Positions 24,378 to 42,781 of a stretch of DNA of 64,000 bases are shown here, piece after piece. This DNA is from Setaria digitata (taxonomy: Eukaryota > Nematoda > Chromadorea > Rhabditida > Setariidae), in NCBI GenBank assembly GCA_003640385.1, contig RCAB01000130.1, positions 62,001-126,000 of the forward strand, given 5' to 3'. The notes below the pieces were generated by a model. That model saw only the letters and a program-made list of their open reading frames with translations, made no database searches and was not told the origin of the DNA. Every line of letters starts with the position of its first letter. Position 1 is the stretch's first letter. The position numbers and the translations under genes are program-made.

Positions 24378-24860
24378 ATGTCATGCCGGAAGAAGGACCT
24401 GATAGTTGAACCTCGGAAATGTTCTAATACCTCAGAAACGCTACACTTCGGGGAGTGCGCCTGGTATCTCGAGAACCCGGGGGAGAATTTGGTATCTGCG
24501 AGAGGCCAAACTGTCATTCAGGGATTTCCGCTGCTATCGTTTCCACTGCAAACAATCGTTTGTAGAACCACGCGATTTCAGGCGGTTGGTGGGTGAGGGG
24601 ACTGCTGCTCAGCGTTCACGTCTTCCCGTGCGTACGTCAAGAAGTACTCGTTCATAAATGCAACGCAAAAATTCCCATCCTCACGTACAAAGTTAGTGAT
24701 CAAGTGAACTCTTGGGTCCACCTCCGCGTACAGAAAGCGATCTCCTACATCCATCTCAGGCACACGTTGATGGCATTCAGTATGTCCTAGGAGAACCCTG
24801 CATCTCGTTGATAAAATATTGCTTATCTTGTTATCACTAGGCCCCTGCATCTCCTCCAGT
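24378..24860 (-). pseudogene. GC-rich, coding-like orphan island (possible gene relic or lone exon)
   Basis: This stretch is clearly more GC-rich than its surroundings. On the minus strand one frame reads from 24850 to a TGA near 24578 and includes VGDRFLYAEVDPRVHLITNF and VREDGNFCVAFMNEYFLTYA. A shifted frame then reads PPEIAWFYKRLFAVETIAAE to a TGA, and continues after it with NSPPGSRDTRRTPRS. The amino-acid usage looks like real protein, but the frame changes and stops suggest either a decayed gene or exons whose junctions I could not place. I recognise no family. Plus-strand frames are also open over part of it (24406-24657). Confidence 0.35.
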
Positions 24861-25985
24861 TCCGGTTATCAAGAGAGTGATTAAGTAACAAACGATCATT
24901 CCGGCACCATTCACCCTGCCACCTCATCTCCTTACTATCTCTTTCGTCCGCAATATGAATTCGAGTCACTTTTCCCGGTACATCCATCCCGCATTCTCCC
25001 GGTATAACTTAGGGAGTGATAATTGAATGTATTGTTTTTTTTTTTGATAATTAAACAGAAGAAACCAGTAACAAGGACAGCACTGGAGAATTCATTCCTT
25101 TTGGTAAATTCTTGATCGCAGTTAATTGCCATTCTGTCATCACAGAAACAGTAGCTGCTATCACCCAATATCTATCATTTTTGGAGTGATAATTCTTTAT
25201 CATCCATTCACACATCAAGAAACTTCATTTTCCATAAAGCTTCTTTTTCTCTTCTTCTCTCTCAGCTTACGATTAATTTATCTTCATAAAGGTCCAAATT
25301 TTAAAAGTTTCATTAATGCCTCTTTCTCTCTCCATCATTTTCAACTTCTTTAATTTAAATTTAGATTTCTGTTGGAGTGTCGCTTTCTCCGATGCTAATT
25401 ACGAGAAGAGATGTTGATTTCTCAAATTTTAAGCCTATTTCTTGACTAGAAGTAGAGACTAGTCTGGACTAACCTGGAGAAATATTCTGAATGGGACACC
25501 GCGAGTAGTGCCAAAAGCCCATGGTGCTGTTAATCTTTATAAATCAATAACAGACATGTAGAGGAGAGTCTTATTTTCCCCTTAATTTTTTTTTTTTTTT
25601 TTTTTTTTTGCTCATTTTCTTGGCACTTTTTCTAAGTTAAAGTTTAATTTTCTACTCATATAGTTGAATTTTTTTTTGTCGAAAAATTTTTCATCTGAAA
25701 AGTTGTCGTTAATTAATTAAAGCATACTCTTGTTGCACTAAAGGCGAAAGTGATGGAATTGTGCCTGATTCAAATAAAAATGCCTAAGCCTAATAATATT
25801 AGATCTAACTATACAGATAGATAATGAAACTTGATCTTAGAAAAGGATACTCAAATTAGCATGCTTTAAAATTTTTTCACATTTCTTTTTTTTTTTTTTT
25901 TTCGTTATAACTGTTCAGCAATTACTCCAATAAATTGGCTAAAGCTAAAGTTTACACGTAATCTTTTTTTTGGGATAATTTTCTT

Positions 25986-26000
25986 TCACGTGACACGTGA
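25986..26000. promoter_or_regulatory. paired palindromic E-boxes (CACGTG twice, one base apart)
   Basis: The 15-base dyad TCACGTG-A-CACGTGA contains two CACGTG cores. bHLH factors of the MYC/MAX and TFEB types bind CACGTG. It lies in the divergent intergenic region, 1.8 kb upstream of ada-2 and 4.6 kb upstream of the aminotransferase gene. The motif is short and function is an inference. Confidence 0.35.
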
Positions 26001-29000
26001 GTAGCAAGTAAACATACATGCACTATTCATGACGGCTGGGCTCATCAGAATGTTGGCAAATAAATAAATTGTGTTTAAAATAGAAGTAATGTGCTTATGG
26101 TAGAAAGAAGATGTTCGGGAAGAATTCTCTTTCTGAGTTGTCCGAGAACTCCCGGGGGCTGTACATTTATATCAGTGTCCCTAGTGGTAATCATTTTTCT
26201 AGTAGTTTAATTCATTGCTCTTCCTTCTTTTTCTTTTTTGCAATGCAAAATTTTCAAAAACTAATGATGTGAAATCACTTAATAAAACAATTGAAAGAGA
26301 ATTTTTCCTGAAAATTAATTTTCAGAAAATATGAACGTTTATTTTTGTGATGTTTTCATTGTCAATCCACTGTCCTTTCAATCCATTCTGTTTATTCATG
26401 TCATTTTATAACGCATTTCAATTCATTTCAAATATTTTAATCTGTTTTCCTCCTTTCATTATTTAAAATCATTAAAAAGGAATCAGATACAAAGATGTTT
26501 ATCTTTTGAAGAAAAATGTTCACGGCTGTGACACTGTTAATATGACACTATGTAAGAATGATAAGTAATTTCTAAAATGATTAATTATCATTGAAAGATC
26601 ACTGTTGATCAGTTAGTTCTAATTTTCCTCTATATCATGAAAGTAGGATAATTGATAATATTTAAAAAAGTTTCCACGAATTTGTCACTCTTTATCACCG
26701 CAGTGAATGAGCATAAAAAGCAGTTTTTACTTTTTCTCTTTTGTCCTTTCATCCTCTACAAAATCCACCTTTTCTTATCATTTTTGCTTCTCGATTAATT
26801 TTGCTTGTAAATTATCACTTTCATTTTCCGAAAGTAGCGCTAAATTGATTTATCATTCTGTCTGTAAAATGAAATTTGAAGTAAAACAAGATGAAATAAA
26901 AATGCTTCGTCTGTGTTTTGTTCCATTTTGCATATACTGATAAAATAGTGTGAATTTAGCATTTGATATGATGATTGTTCTAAATTGCTAGAATTAGGAA
27001 ATGAGGGAAAAAAACAGAGTAAGAACGTTTCTGTTGTTTGCAAATTTAAATCAGCAAAATTTCTTGAAGTTTAAAAAATTAGCGGAAAAAAGGCATGATG
27101 AAATAGATTATTTCATTTTCATTCCTGAATGATCAGTCGAACATAAACAGCATCACTGACTACTCGAAATGAAATGAAATTCTGATGAGATCTTTTGGGA
27201 TTGCGAACAGCTAGAGAATATCAACGAATATTCATGGGACCAGCAAGATAAGATAAGGTTGTGATAAATTAGTGGTTGTAAGAGGATTATGAATTTAAAA
27301 AAAAAAAAAAAAGAATTTAGATTTTGAAAACTCGACTAGTTAGCAGTTGCCGTCATTAGCGTCATTAAGGGAGAGACGGGACTATTTAGTAGGCAATATA
27401 AATTTAATTTCGAATGCCAAAGTTCTCTGACAAATTCCATGAATTCTTTTCCTTCTGTTAAATAAATCATGTAAGATAACTTATTTTTCTAGGCACTAGA
27501 TTAAATTAGATTAACTGATTTTAATAATTTCATTTTTCGTCATCATGATAGAATTCTCTTCGCTACCTCTAATATTGCCAAACGTTCATTAATTGCAATC
27601 ATTAACAGTGGAATTTATAAGATCCATCTCTTTTTTTTTTTTCTTTTTTTGCAATAAAAACAATTTCTTTATTTATTTAACTGTGGTGAGAGATCATTGA
27701 TCAGAGAAAAAACTTTTTATTCAATCGTTCTTTAATCCTTTTTATTCATTTTCGATTTAATGAAATGATTCAACACAGATGACGCTATGTGGACCAGCAT
27801 TGGTAAGTTTCTCTGTTTCATATTCTTCTTTTAATAATTTTCTTTCAATCAAGAAAAGTTTCAATTTTGCCATGTTAGGTATACGATTTTTTATGATTTT
27901 TTTCCCCATCATTGGATGCTTTTTTTTTTTTTTTTCTAAATTTATTTCAAACATTCATATCAGTTTAATTTACATTTCTAGTATATATATAATGCTTAAT
28001 AATTTTGAGAGAAGCGTAGTAAAATATCCAAAAGTATAATTCTTTTTATTTCATACTCTTCTTGTCCTAATACTTCCCATTTTTTGTTACTAAAATAATT
28101 TACTTTTGTCATTTGTTACTGGAATGTTTGTAGTATTTTGGATTATCTTTTTGTTCAGGTAGGCCTTTCTCCTCCTGCATAAATTATTTTGAATACTTTT
28201 TGAGTATTCAATTTAGAATATTTAACAGCAGAAAATCAGTCACATCTTTCGGCACTTCAGTCCTTTTAAAATAAAAAACCTTTTTAAAAAATAATTGCAG
28301 CAGAAAATTCATTCAAATTAGAAATAATTATTTGATTGCATTTGCGCTATTCGTCAAGTTTGAAACCTTATCGTCGGCATTATTCGCCGTTGGGAAGTAT
28401 TTGTGGGTATTGGTACTTACTTTTTACACTTCAATTAAATTGCTTGCTTGAAAACACTGGAATTTATAGTCTGTTGAACTACTGCAAAGAATAATGTGAG
28501 GAGAGCAGTTTGATTTGATTCTTCGACATGAGATCAGTTATTGCGTTTGGAAAGTTGGCGAATCAATTTCAGTAGAATTTCCTCTTCATACATATATCCA
28601 CTCGGGAGATTTTTGGACATAGACGAGAAATTGTTGCTGGAAAAGAGGTAGCGATGAGAATCTGACCTTTTGATAAATGAAAAATTATTGAGGAAGAATT
28701 CAATTAAATAATTGTTATCTTTAGATTATTCTGATCGTCGTGCTTCTTTACCTGACAAATATAGCACTGAGGTACACATTCCAGTCTGTGCCTGTAATTA
28801 AGTTGGAGCTGTATAGTCCAAACTAGATTGAAAATGCTCCTTCGTTAATTTAAAAGAAGCAATGATGAGAAGAATTCCGTTAGTAAGGTTTGAACATAAA
28901 ATCTTTGCACTTATTTATTTCTGAAACAGGTTAATAATTCAGTAGACAAAAGGGTGATTGCTGAACGGAAAAGAGAAAAACTTTCCAACAACACATTTGT

Positions 29001-29636
29001 CAGTTGTGACAAATATTTGAAAAGGAAAGGCAAACATCGTTGTGGTTCATATTTTAGTTTTGTCAAGCCTAGAAAATCCTCCTTTCAAATCAATCACCAG
29101 TCTTTTCAGGTATACGTTTTTTTGATAGCCCTAACAGTAAATCCATTTATCATCTCTGGAGAAAATTAAACTTCGTTAAAAAAGAAAATTCAGATAGTCA
29201 GTTAAGCACTTCGTACTTCATCAAGTATTCCTTGCTCTTTTTCCCCATTCCGTAATAATTTAGCTGTTATATCTTACAGAATATAATTGAAAATCTCGCT
29301 AAGCTATTCAATTATTTGAAGACATTTCCTTCTTCGGTTGACCTTTCTTCTTTTTTCCTCCCGATTCTTAGAAGTGAGTTTCTTATCTTTAAAAATTTTT
29401 TCCTGTCAGAAATGTGAAATGCAAATTATTTTAGTCAAACTCTTGCTAGAAATTCTTTTTTTTAAATCAGTTCAGGTTAAAATTGATACTCAATTGAGTT
29501 TGAAGGAATGATATTTAGTGATAATATGATGATTATTGCTATCATTGATAAGCAAATGGCCAGTTATAAAGCACTCAAATAAAAGTTGCTCAAAATAACT
29601 TCGATAATTTTTGTTTCGGTAGCTCTTGTAAATCAG

Positions 29637-29695
29637 CAGATCATAAGTCTAAGTGATATCACCAATTATCAGATCATAAATCTAAGTGATATCAC
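29637..29695. repeat. 33-bp direct repeat, about 1.8 copies
   Basis: The unit begins CAGATCATAAGTCTAAGTGA and is repeated at 29670 with one change over 26 bases. It is a small tandem duplication in intergenic DNA. Confidence 0.85.
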
Positions 29696-30143
29696 AATCG
29701 ATAAATCATGGATCTCCTTAGCAACATCGATTGATGAATTTCTTTCACTTCATAGTTGTAAATTGGTTTATCCCTTTTGCTCTCTTGTAGCATTAAATAG
29801 TCTGTCGTTGTTGTAACGTCGCAAATATTTAACCCTTGACCTTCCCTCTAGTTGGCATATATTGATGATAGTACTGGTTATAGTAGAATGGGGAATCATT
29901 TCCTGTAGTGAATCTTCTTTCATACCTGAAAAATTATTGTCAGAATGTTTGCTTTAAAACTAGTGAGTCATTCTTCAATTTGATTTGCTGTAAACACTAA
30001 AACAGCTGTTCATGGTAAATTTACTTAACCACCAAATGAATTCATTTTAAATTTAATTTACAGGTGAAAGTTGAAGAGATGCCATAGCATGAAAATGGTC
30101 TTTGTTTGAAGAAATGTAGGAGAAATGTTTTGTGAGTTAAATT

Positions 30144-30180
30144 TAACGAAGTGTTGTAATTTTCATAAATCACTTCGTTA
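30144..30180. repeat. 10-bp inverted repeat (small hairpin)
   Basis: TAACGAAGTG at 30144-30153 and CACTTCGTTA at 30171-30180 are perfect reverse complements around a 17-base loop, about 460 bases before the aminotransferase start codon. It may be a regulatory dyad or chance. Confidence 0.6.
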
Positions 30181-30630
30181 CTTTTTCTTCATCCCTTACT
30201 GAGGGATCAATCTGTTCAGTAGACTCTTGTTATGTTATAGCAATAATTCTTATTTCTTTCAAATTAGTCCCATAACATTAGACCAGTGCAGCACTGTTCT
30301 TTTACACTTTGCTGTTTTTTTGTTTTCATTATCGACTGGATTACGGACAAGTGAACAATAATTTATTGCTAAGAGGAATTTTTTTTTTCCCTTCAGCAGT
30401 GATCATATTTCTTTTTATCAGTTGGAGAATGAAGTGAACAAGATAAAGGGGGAATTCAGTAGATGTTAATTAAGCAGATCAGATATTTGAGTGTTTAATT
30501 AATAGCAGGTTGATTAGTTAAGTGTTGATATTGGAATACTTGATTAGGAAATGGTCGAGGATTAATGGGAAATAAATAAGTTATAATATTAAGTACTATG
30601 AGGTAATTATGAGATGAATGTTTCTGTTAA

Positions 30631-30640
30631 TTAGTTTCAG
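30631..30640 (+). promoter_or_regulatory. probable spliced-leader acceptor of the aminotransferase gene
   Basis: TTAGTTTCAG ends one base before the start codon at 30642. No upstream coding exon with a matching donor is evident, so trans-splicing is the simplest reading. Confidence 0.5.
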
Positions 30641-30641
30641 C

Positions 30642-35995
<5,354 letters not shown>

Positions 35996-38639
35996 AGAGG
36001 GAATTTTTCTCGTACAATTCATTATTTATTTATTTCTATTTTTTATAAGACATTTTTCTGGAAATTTTCCTTTTTTTTTTAGATAAATAGTAGCAGTATT
36101 CATTATCTGATCTTTTTCCTTCTACAACGCATTCTTGCTTATTTTCCCGTCCCATCAATTATTAAAAAGTACCCCGGTTGAAATTTTTAGATGCACATTT
36201 CCATAAAGTCATTATCATTAACAACATGACACCATTGTAATTATAACTGTTAATTAAAAATGTGCATATAATTGAACTGCTATTCAAGTATGGTATTTTT
36301 TTTTTCTCTTCTAAATGATTTGTATTTGTCTTGAAATTTATGGAATTAAAAGTGAATAGCAGAACGGTTTTTGACTGGGAAAGGGTTCTTTTGTGAGATT
36401 TCAAGTTCGTTCTTCAGTTCAAGCTTTTTTTTTTTTTTTACGTTGAAAAGCACTTGTGGGAAGCTGTGGGTAATGATTAGGAAAATGAAAAATTACTTCT
36501 TGTATTTTTTTTTTTTTTTCGTCTTTCTATCAAATGGCCCGATGATTATTTTTTTTCATTCTGAAATATGTAATTCTTGAATGAAACAGTATATTAAGAA
36601 AAGACACCACGTTAAGTCATGCTTTTTGATGATTTTTAGAAAAAAGAACCAACATTATGGATAAGTAAAAAGAATTTTAAATTATATTAATCGATAAATG
36701 TGTTATATATTAAGGAAAAAGTTTATTAAAACGTGGGATCAAAATTTTAACAACTTATAAAATGTACATGAATTACGAAACATTTCTTACGAATATATTT
36801 TTTCAAATTTTTTATATAAAGGAATTCTTTGAAGTATTTTAAGATAAAGTTATCGTGAAATTTCACATTTCTCTGGAAAACACGGTGACTTTTTTTTAAC
36901 AGATTGTAGGAGTTCATTTAAAAAAAAGAAAAAAAAAAAAAAAGCTTTTAATCAGAATAGATGCCAGGTGTATTTTTCAAATATCTTGTCGAAAGTTTCT
37001 TTTGAAAAATTATGCAAATAATTACAAGATTTGAATAGCTGGCAGTAGGAAAATGTCAAAAATGAGAGGTTTCCGGTTTTAATACTTCCACAAACGAAAG
37101 AATCTCTGTTTTCGGTTAGCAATTAATCGTTCAGTTCCTTCAAAAATAACCAAATTTTTTTCGACATTTTTCAATCCTCAACAGGAATATCGAAAGTAAA
37201 GAAATGTAAATACGGAAAAATGCTACAGGAGCAGCGACAGGAATGAGTTATTGTAAAACTTAATGAGTAACTGTCATTGTAGCATTGTGATGCAGGGAAA
37301 TGATGCATGCTTTGGAAAGCATTTTTCTTCACAGAGTACTGTACTGTCAATCATACTGTAACATTATGACAGGAAAAAGGATGGGTCAGTTTTTTTTTTT
37401 TTTTTTTCATGAAATTTAATCCAATCATGATTAAATTTTGATGGATTCTTAAACTCTACAGCTTGACGGTCACTCTTTCAGGAGCTGTTACAATCACAAA
37501 GATTTTTATGATTTTGACCTCTTTTTGGTGACAAATTTTCCAGTTATTTCATATCGAATTATGACATATTTGTAAAGTTGATGCTGTTGGTGCCGCCAAG
37601 ATTCGACCAGAGATCTATGTTGAAATATGGGCATCGTAATAAAATGCCAATTCAGATTCAGAAAGTTTCAGAGATAGAAGTATTGTACTCAACCAGTCCG
37701 AATATTTGCAGTTTTACATTTTTTTTTTTTTTCTTTTTTTTTTTTTTTTTAAGAAATACAAATTAGTCTGAAAATATTTTTGCATCACAAAAATGAAATT
37801 TACTAAATGTATTTCTGAAATTTTTTTACACTATTTGCTTCCACTTTTTCTAAAAACAAATAACAGCAAATTTTCATTTCACTGAGCTTTTTTTTTTTTT
37901 TCAATTTATTACCTATTTTTTATTGTCATTTGTTATTATTATTTTTCTAATTTATTATTTTTATTATTGATCAATAGTTACAAATTATTATTATTATTTT
38001 TTTTTTTTATAAATTGTTTTCATCTTAGTGATACCGCGCTTGTATCATTTTTGTTTGTATTTCTTTTTAAGTTACCGTATTTCATTAACATCAATTACAT
38101 GTACCATATTATAGTGTTGCGAATACTGCGGAATACTTCCAGGATGGCAATGGAAACATGACGTGTACGCTGAATCAATCATTCGTTGCTTCTGAAGCAT
38201 TGTACGTTCTGAAGTACCATTTTTCTGTGCTTCAGCGTAATTTTTTTATTTGTTCGCTAGATTCATTTTCTTACATTGCTCGTAGAAATGTCAATTTAAT
38301 TCATTTCTTTCAAAAAATTTATATTTTAAAGTATGAACAGACAGTTTAGCTTGCCTTCATTAGCATATTCAAAATGTTCGTCTCATGGAAAATTGCAATA
38401 TTTAGCTTTAAAATTTCAAAACAAATATTCAGAAACAGTGGCATATTTGAAATTAGTAAATATGCAATTAACTATAAAGCAACAATGTTTTATATAACAT
38501 CTCAATGAATATTCGAAATAATTAACTCATTCCTGGACTGAGAATAGTGTTATACCTTTTTTTGAAAGTTAAATCTTTCCCATTACTCGCTTGGCCTAGA
38601 GAACTATCTTTCTTAAAAATAAAATATGAAAAAAATAAA

Positions 38640-38900
38640 AATTTTGCATTTTGCCAATCCATTTTTGATTAACTTCGATGATCACAATCATAAGGATTTT
38701 AATAATCTGTATGGATCCAGTAATTATAGTGAGTGAAGTGATTGAAATAAATTTTGTGATTGTAATGAATCTAATCATTATCACGGATTTAATGATAATC
38801 TGAATCCTATGATTATGATGATTCTAATGGTGGTTAAATAGATACTATGATTGCAAAGAACCTTATGATTAGTGTGAGTTTAATGATTTCAAGTACCACT
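38640..38900. repeat. degenerate GATT/AATC-rich minisatellite-like array
   Basis: Variants of GATTNNAATGATTCTAAT recur about every 20-35 bases (for example near 38757, 38789 and 38816). Copies differ too much to set a firm unit length. Confidence 0.5.
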
Positions 38901-39651
38901 TTGATTCCTGCTATCATAATGACACATTTCAAACGAGATCTTCGAATTGCCCTTTTTAGATATTCTTAGAATGTGAACAAGCGTAAGTTTGATCGTATTA
39001 TTCTTAAGATCGTAATGTTTCCTTAATTACTGCGTTTCAAGAAATGTGCAAAACTTTGTAAAGTTTTCCGACCGTTTGAAACATTTAAATTAAATCTAAC
39101 AACGAAAAATTGATTTATATTTATTAAAATTTCGCTTCTCTCTGTCTCCCTACCTCCTTTCTTTGGGCTATGCTCTTGTTGATTCTAAAACAAATAGAAA
39201 TTTTTGCTTCTCAAATAAATTCTGCAAAACTTTTTCAAGTTATTTTCTTACAGCAAAATAAAATGAAAAAGAAATTCGCTCATTCATTATGTAAATAAAA
39301 AAAGTGGAAAAAAATTGAGCTGTTGGAAAAGGAATTGAAATTGACAATATTATTTCAGAATATTTGTTATCAAATTTCTATGAAATTTGCAATTTTTTTT
39401 TAAAGGAAAAAAAAAAAGAAAAGGAAAAAATGAAACTATTGCGAAAGATTTTTATGTAAATAATTGACATCGAAAATAACTTGAAAATATTTGCTCTATT
39501 TCAAATCTATATATTTTACTTTTTTTTTTCCTTTTAAGCAACAAAATATTTTGAAAAAAATTAAAAATCCGATGAGTCAGTAAAAATATTAGAATTTTTT
39601 GCTGTCAAAATTTATTATTTTCGTTGCCTTAATCTTTTTCCTCTTTTTCTC

Positions 39652-39686
<35 letters not shown>

Positions 39687-42621
39687 AAAAAATTCCAATG
39701 AAATTAAAACATTTAGATGATATCCACTATCATTTTTCTTGTTGATTAATTAATTTTCGCAAATTGCAAGGTATAAACAAAAGTTAATTGTTACAGTGAT
39801 AATGTTTTGAGTGATGAAATATTTGTGAGAGGAAAGCAAAAGAGCCAAATTGCTCATATTGCTACAATAAATCTATTCTATGTGACTTTTTGTTCTAGTT
39901 TTGATTTATTTATCAAATAATTTCTGCTTCTAAATTTCTAAATTCAGCTCAGTTGCAAAAAAAAAAAAAAAAAAAAAAAAAAAGAAAAAAGCAAAGAAAT
40001 TTCGACAACTTTTGTTTGTTCGAAACGAAATTGTGCCAAAAAAAAAGTACAGCTGTACAAAAATCAAATTCTATTGCTCTGATCAAATAAGCTTCCAATT
40101 TTTAATTTATAAGATTTTTTTTTTTTCTAATTTATCTTTTTATTTATTTTTTTATAAACATTTATTCGATGAACTATACAATCTTTGCTGAAATAATTAT
40201 CCGTGACGACTTGCAACAGTTATTTTAGCAGCATTTTAATCTCTGAAATTTCACAAATATTCAAAAAAAATGACAATCAAATATGTTTCTTATGCAGCTC
40301 TCTTCTGCAAACACTAAAGTTAAAGGTTTTTTTTTTTTAACAAAGGAAAGATATCAAATTGGCTTTAATATTTCGAAAATTTTTTCTTGGAAATTTAATT
40401 TCTTTCCTAAATTGAATTTTCTTTTTTTTTTTTTTTTTTTCAATTATATGTGCTGCTTAGCTCGTTCAATTTCTGAAATTATTTCTTCAAAACTTATTTG
40501 GTTTTTTTTTTTTCCCTCACCTCCCCTAACATTTTAATGCTTCACAAGCAATGGAAAAATTTTTTCTTTTTGGAAGAAAATAAAAAATTTTTTTCATCGT
40601 TAATTTTGTTACGTTTCTTTAAAATATCACTTTTTTCCACTTAATTTTAATTTCTTTTTCGTTCCCTTTTTTCTTTCTTTTTATCTCAGTGATTGATGAA
40701 TGGCAGCAGTTTGTAATAAATGTTTTGATCACAATTTTACGACAAAAGTTTTATCGTTTTTCGACGAAACTTTTCCAAGACATTTTGATTTTATCAGTCA
40801 TTCACCGCTATCATTCGACCCATTTTCGACGTTTTAATACTTTCCGCTGATTATCGCACTGATCTTAAGTGCACATCATATTTAGTCAGTAAGTTTCATA
40901 TGTTACGCATCATCTCCCGGACTTCTTGTGATGAGAAGAAGCTTTCACTGATGACTTGTAATAAATAATTCTGAATCCTTTGTTCTAGCTTTGATGATGG
41001 TACTTGAAGTTACGTCACGTTTAATCCTGATGATAAATGAAATTAAATTTCGATTAATTTTGATAATATTTGAAAAACACATCACATTTGCCCTTTCACA
41101 GCTACTTGAAATTATCAACCATAACGTATTTAATCATTGCCACAATAATCTTTTCTTATCAGTTTCCGTCCTGCAAGAGTTCGCGTATCACGTGTGCATC
41201 ACAACGTCAGAGTATCAATTTTGGTGTGCACTTGAACTCATAAACATTAATTTTTATTACTCAATGATGTGAGACATAACCTTTTTGCTTTTCTTGAAAT
41301 GAACAAATTTATTGATGGTGCAGCAAGTGAAAATTTCTAGTTGGAAAAATTTTTTCTTCAGCTTTCAGAAATTTTTCATCGTATTCCGTTATATATGTAT
41401 GAAAATTTTCAATTAAACAGCGAAACAAAATTTGAAAGAAAAATGCGAGCGGTAAGTAAAAGAGGAAAAGTCTTTAGTAGTTGAAGAATCGAAATCATTT
41501 CTTCTGAATAAAATAAAAATAAATGAAATTCAATGTTCGATGCAATACAAATATAACAGATCAATCCAGTTTAAATTTTTTGTTTTTTTTTGTTTTTTTT
41601 CTTCCAGAAAAAAAAAAAGTTTTCAAGTTTATTATAAAATCTAATGGAAAACAGGGGAATGCATCGTTGGGTGTGGATTTTTTTTTTTTTAAATTTTACC
41701 AACTTATAATCAATTCAACATCATCCCTCAATCTGAACCACTTACTGATAAAAAATGATTTCATTATTCATCACTAAATTTGCTCATTTCCTTGGTTTCT
41801 TGTTTACCAATTCTGTTTCAATTGTTGCTGAAACTATTAATTACTGCTTAACAAGAAAATCAGCAACATTATTCGTCATGTTCCTGTTATCATCATAATA
41901 ATTGATACTGGTGCAATGACATCATTATTATCAACGTTATTGAAAGAAAATTTTAAAAAAAAAAAAGAAAGGAAAAATGAATCCTATTTCACATTAATGT
42001 CTGTCCATTTTAGGGACTATGTGCTGTTGTCATTGCTCAAATAAGAAAGAAAAAATATATAAATTTAATTTTAAACAACATTAACATTCCATCATAGTCA
42101 TTGTCAAAATCATTATCATGAGTAACTCTTTAAAGAACATCATCACCTTATTCTTAACATGTTCGAAAAATAGACAAAGATTTCATTTGACACTTTTCAC
42201 AGGGTAGAGAGAGATGGATGTATCTTAGATGCTCGGATAACTGAACTCATTACGGGTAAATGACAAAGCAGAACTGCCCAACCCACATTACGGGTAAGAT
42301 AAAATGTTATTTCGAGTTTTATTTAACCAAAAATAATTGTTTTGCTTCATGCTTCCGTCATCGTACCGTCTCTCATCCTGTCCTTTCTCCCTTCCCAGCT
42401 GTTGATTGTCATTTGTGTCACCAAGAATTTTTCACAGAAAGGGGTTGAACCGAGATGAAGAAAAACTTTTTTCGTAAAACTCCACCGACACCAACAGTAG
42501 CAGCAGCAGGGCCCATTAATGGCACACAAATCAGACAGATATTTCGGTACGGTTTCGTTCCGTTCCGTTATAAACATTGCTCTGTTTGCTGCCATTTTCT
42601 CCATCCTTTTTTCTCCTCCTT

Positions 42622-42633
42622 CTTCTCTCTCTC

Positions 42634-42666
<33 letters not shown>

Positions 42667-42670
42667 GTCT
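42622..42670. repeat. (CT)n microsatellite near the tensin 5' end
   Basis: About 45 bases of nearly pure CT, with one CC and one GT interruption, end about 110 bases before the first tensin ATG. Pyrimidine tracts are common in nematode promoters. Confidence 0.9.
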
Positions 42671-42781
42671 CTTACTCTTCTCCTTTTTCCATTGTTTTTC
42701 TGATTTGTTTTAAAAAGTTTTCTATTTTTTATTTTTCGAATCCATTTAAATCTTTTATCTACTCGAAAATTTGTCCAAAAA

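Larger units (their letters stand above)
24179..30641. other. divergent intergenic region between ada-2 and the aminotransferase gene
   Basis: Both flanking genes are transcribed outward, so their promoters should lie here. Apart from the GC-rich island at about 24378-24860, the paired E-boxes near 25990, a 33-bp repeat near 29637 and a small hairpin near 30144, the stretch is AT-rich. It has T-runs (for example 25589-25609 and 25888-25902) and no supported gene. Confidence 0.6.
35996..42781. other. intergenic region between the aminotransferase and tensin genes
   Basis: Very AT-rich, with many A and T homopolymers, including a 32-base A-run at 39653-39684 and another at about 39957-39983. 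A degenerate GATT/AATC-rich array lies at about 38640-38900. No gene is supported. From about 42180 the sequence becomes less AT-rich and pyrimidine-rich, probably the tensin promoter and 5' UTR. Confidence 0.6.

Noticed and set aside
24406..24657. Plus-strand open frame over the GC-rich island
   Set aside because: The minus-strand frames give more protein-like sequence; the plus frame is Arg/Ser-rich, as expected of an antisense shadow.
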